Shown in pieces: positions 62,744 to 64,000 of a stretch of DNA of 64,000 nt. A program made the translations under genes and the position numbers. The DNA comes from Neorhodopirellula pilleata. Its GTDB lineage: Bacteria; Planctomycetota; Planctomycetia; Pirellulales; Pirellulaceae. A model generated the notes under the pieces. It had not been told where the DNA came from. It saw only the letters and a list, made by a program, of their open reading frames with translations, and did not search any database. The stretch lies in contig NZ_SJPM01000008.1 in assembly GCF_007859915.1 (NCBI RefSeq), positions 96,188 to 160,187 of the forward strand. Reading direction: 5' to 3'. Each line of letters opens with the position of its first letter. The first letter of the stretch is position 1.

Positions 62744-64000
62744 CTACAGAAGTGAATGAACGTAATCGGGGAAATCTGTCATCATTTCGGGTGGATGACC
62801 AGGACCGATCACGAGCGGGCCACGTTCAGGTTGATCGGCGAGTAACCCATGGCTGCCGCGGACTAACGTGGCGTCGAGCGGAATGACGTCCATTTTGTAT
62901 CGCATCCCGAGCTTCTTTTGCAGCAGACGCCCGCCCGCCCGCAGTTTGCTGGTCATGAACAGTTCGCACGGGTCGTAGCCTGGTTTGCGGTGGATATCGA
63001 CCGTGCGGGCGAAATCAGGAGCCAAAGCGTCATCCAGCCAATAATAATAAGTGAACCAAGCATCCGCTTCCGAAAGTGCAATCAATTGACCGCTGCGAGG
63101 ATGGTCCAAGCCCAGCTCGCGCGGGCGAACGACGGCGGCCACGCCTGGCGTTTCGCCGAGCAGCTTAGCAACGACATCGATTTGTTTGGGATCACGAACA
63201 TAAACATGGGCGACTTGATGATCGGCCACGACGAACGCGTCGCAGTCGGTCGGCAATAACATCTCGCCAAAGGGGCCCTGTCGGACTTTGAGATGACCGC
63301 TTTGACGCAGCACACGGTTGAGGTGCACGGGTTGATCAACGGACGTCAATCCGTACTCGCTCACCACAACGACCTGCGCATCGATTTCGCCGGCCGCCTC
63401 GATCACCCGACCGGCCGCCGCATCGACTTCGGCGACCCGCTCGGCAGATTGAACGGGAAACCGTTGGAAGTCGTAATCGAGGTGGGGCAAATAAGCCATC
63501 GTCAATTGCGGTTGCACGCGTCGCATCACCAACGCCGTCGCATCAGCAATCCAGTCGCTCGACGCGATGCCCGCCGCCGGTCCCCAAAATGCAAAGAACG
63601 GGAACGGCCCCAAGTGCCGGGTTAATTCGCATCCGGTCCAGTCGAGCACGTCGAACGCTTTGGAACCATCGCAACCATAGTGAGGTTTAGGCGTGGCGCC
63701 GTACTTCGCCGTCGATGCTTGGTTGAACCACCAAAACATCTTGGCCGTTTCATAGCGATCATAAAAAATATCGCCTTGAATCAACGTGCGAGCCTGTTGC
63801 CAAAACCGAACTTCTTGAGTGTCGGGATATAGCCAGCCGTTGCCGACGATTCCGTGCTCGCGAGGCATCGTTCCGGTCAGCATGGTCGCTTGGCTGGTGC
63901 AAGTCACTGCCGGCACGGGGCTTGCCCAAGCCTGTGCCTTGCCGACCGCCGCCAAATGTGGAGAGTGGGGCAACCATTCCGGTGTCAAACCCACAACATT
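62744..64000 (-). CDS. Alkaline-phosphatase-superfamily phosphodiesterase, EboF-like (5' end outside window)
   Basis: 418 residues are visible; the frame continues past base 64000, so the N-terminus is missing. The motifs AVTCTSQATMLTGTMPREHG (nucleophile Thr region), SEYGLTSVDQPVHLNRVL and VADHQVAHVYV belong to the nucleotide pyrophosphatase/phosphodiesterase group. The segments FWWFNQASTAKYG and DAWFTYYYWLDDALAPDFA, and the C-terminal RTVDIHRKPGYDP, resemble the protein usually called EboF. The TatD-family gene at 52631 resembles another ebo product. The next genes upstream lie beyond the right edge. Metal-dependent hydrolysis is expected; the substrate is unknown. Confidence 0.82.
   Translation of the reverse strand, partial: NVVGLTPEWLPHSPHLAAVGKAQAWASPVPAVTCTSQATMLTGTMPREHGIVGNGWLYPDTQEVRFWQQARTLIQGDIFYDRYETAKMFWWFNQASTAKYGATPKPHYGCDGSKAFDVLDWTGCELTRHLGPFPFFAFWGPAAGIASSDWIADATALVMRRVQPQLTMAYLPHLDYDFQRFPVQSAERVAEVDAAAGRVIEAAGEIDAQVVVVSEYGLTSVDQPVHLNRVLRQSGHLKVRQGPFGEMLLPTDCDAFVVADHQVAHVYVRDPKQIDVVAKLLGETPGVAAVVRPRELGLDHPRSGQLIALSEADAWFTYYYWLDDALAPDFARTVDIHRKPGYDPCELFMTSKLRAGGRLLQKKLGMRYKMDVIPLDATLVRGSHGLLADQPERGPLVIGPGHPPEMMTDFPDYVHSLL

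Overview
This window looks like a chromosomal segment of a planctomycete, probably of the Pirellulaceae/Rhodopirellula type. The signs are a DUF1559 pseudopilin-like protein followed by a tiny lipoprotein gene, DUF1080 (LamG-fold) secreted proteins, a C-type lectin fused to a di-haem cytochrome c peroxidase, TolB/DPPIV-type propeller proteins, a secretin-N-domain protein ahead of GspE/GspF, a YhaO/YhaN-like pair, and loosely packed genes with palindromic intergenic repeats. This is inferred from gene content. No rRNA, tRNA, CRISPR array, insertion sequence or prophage was seen.

Layout. (1) 1-4984: the end of a secretin N-domain protein, then gspE and gspF copy 1. (2) 4993-7655, minus: a di-haem cytochrome c lipoprotein and a PlsC-type acyltransferase. 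(3) 7940-10677, minus: pyrH, frr and a zinc-ribbon membrane protein. (4) 10879-16923, minus: a TetR/CecR-type regulator, an HlyD-type adaptor and an RND pump, with a 14-bp perfect palindrome in front of the regulator. (5) 17113-17892: an SGNH hydrolase with a terminator-like hairpin. (6) 18114-33149: a near-complete second type II secretion locus (D, I, J, K, then F, G, H and two fused L/M/C-like inner-membrane proteins). It is interrupted by two minus-strand genes, gspE copy 2 and the lectin-cytochrome peroxidase. (7) 33122-39177: secreted and membrane proteins of unclear role, a DUF2853 protein and an orphan soluble histidine kinase between blocks of palindromic repeats. (8) 39581-45101, minus: a four-gene unit for proline/hydroxyproline peptide use (S9 peptidase, hydroxyproline 2-epimerase, FAD D-amino-acid dehydrogenase, DHDPS-family deaminase). 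(9) 45141-50253, minus: a TolQ/TolR-like pair, a probably 5'-truncated TolB-like gene, an orphan Fe(III)-type binding lipoprotein, tadA and a LamG-fold protein. (10) 50366-52494: a VanZ-like protein, a DUF1559 protein and a 55-residue lipoprotein. (11) 52631-53726, minus: an EboB-like TatD hydrolase and a small unknown protein. (12) 54248-60038: a degenerate SbcD-like protein, a YhaN-like ATPase and a DUF1569 protein. (13) 60353-64000, minus: an S9/DPPIV peptidase and the 3' part of an EboF-like alkaline-phosphatase-superfamily gene that runs off the window.

How the genes work together. The two T2SS loci together could build one secretion machine; a prepilin peptidase must lie elsewhere. Many secreted or lipoprotein products in the window are possible clients. 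The hydroxyproline unit is a self-contained catabolic module lacking only the final alpha-ketoglutarate-semialdehyde dehydrogenase. Stop/start overlaps (ATGA or TGATG) indicate translational coupling in most operons.

The most interesting points are: the split T2SS with fused inner-membrane subunits and an embedded lectin-peroxidase; the SbcD-like protein lacking most metal ligands beside a hookless membrane SMC-like ATPase; EboB-like and EboF-like genes; a telomere-like GTTTAA hexamer tract in a large hairpin; and MITE-like palindromic repeats, one 102-bp block of which sits on both sides of the histidine-kinase gene. All family assignments come from reading motifs; no database search was run.
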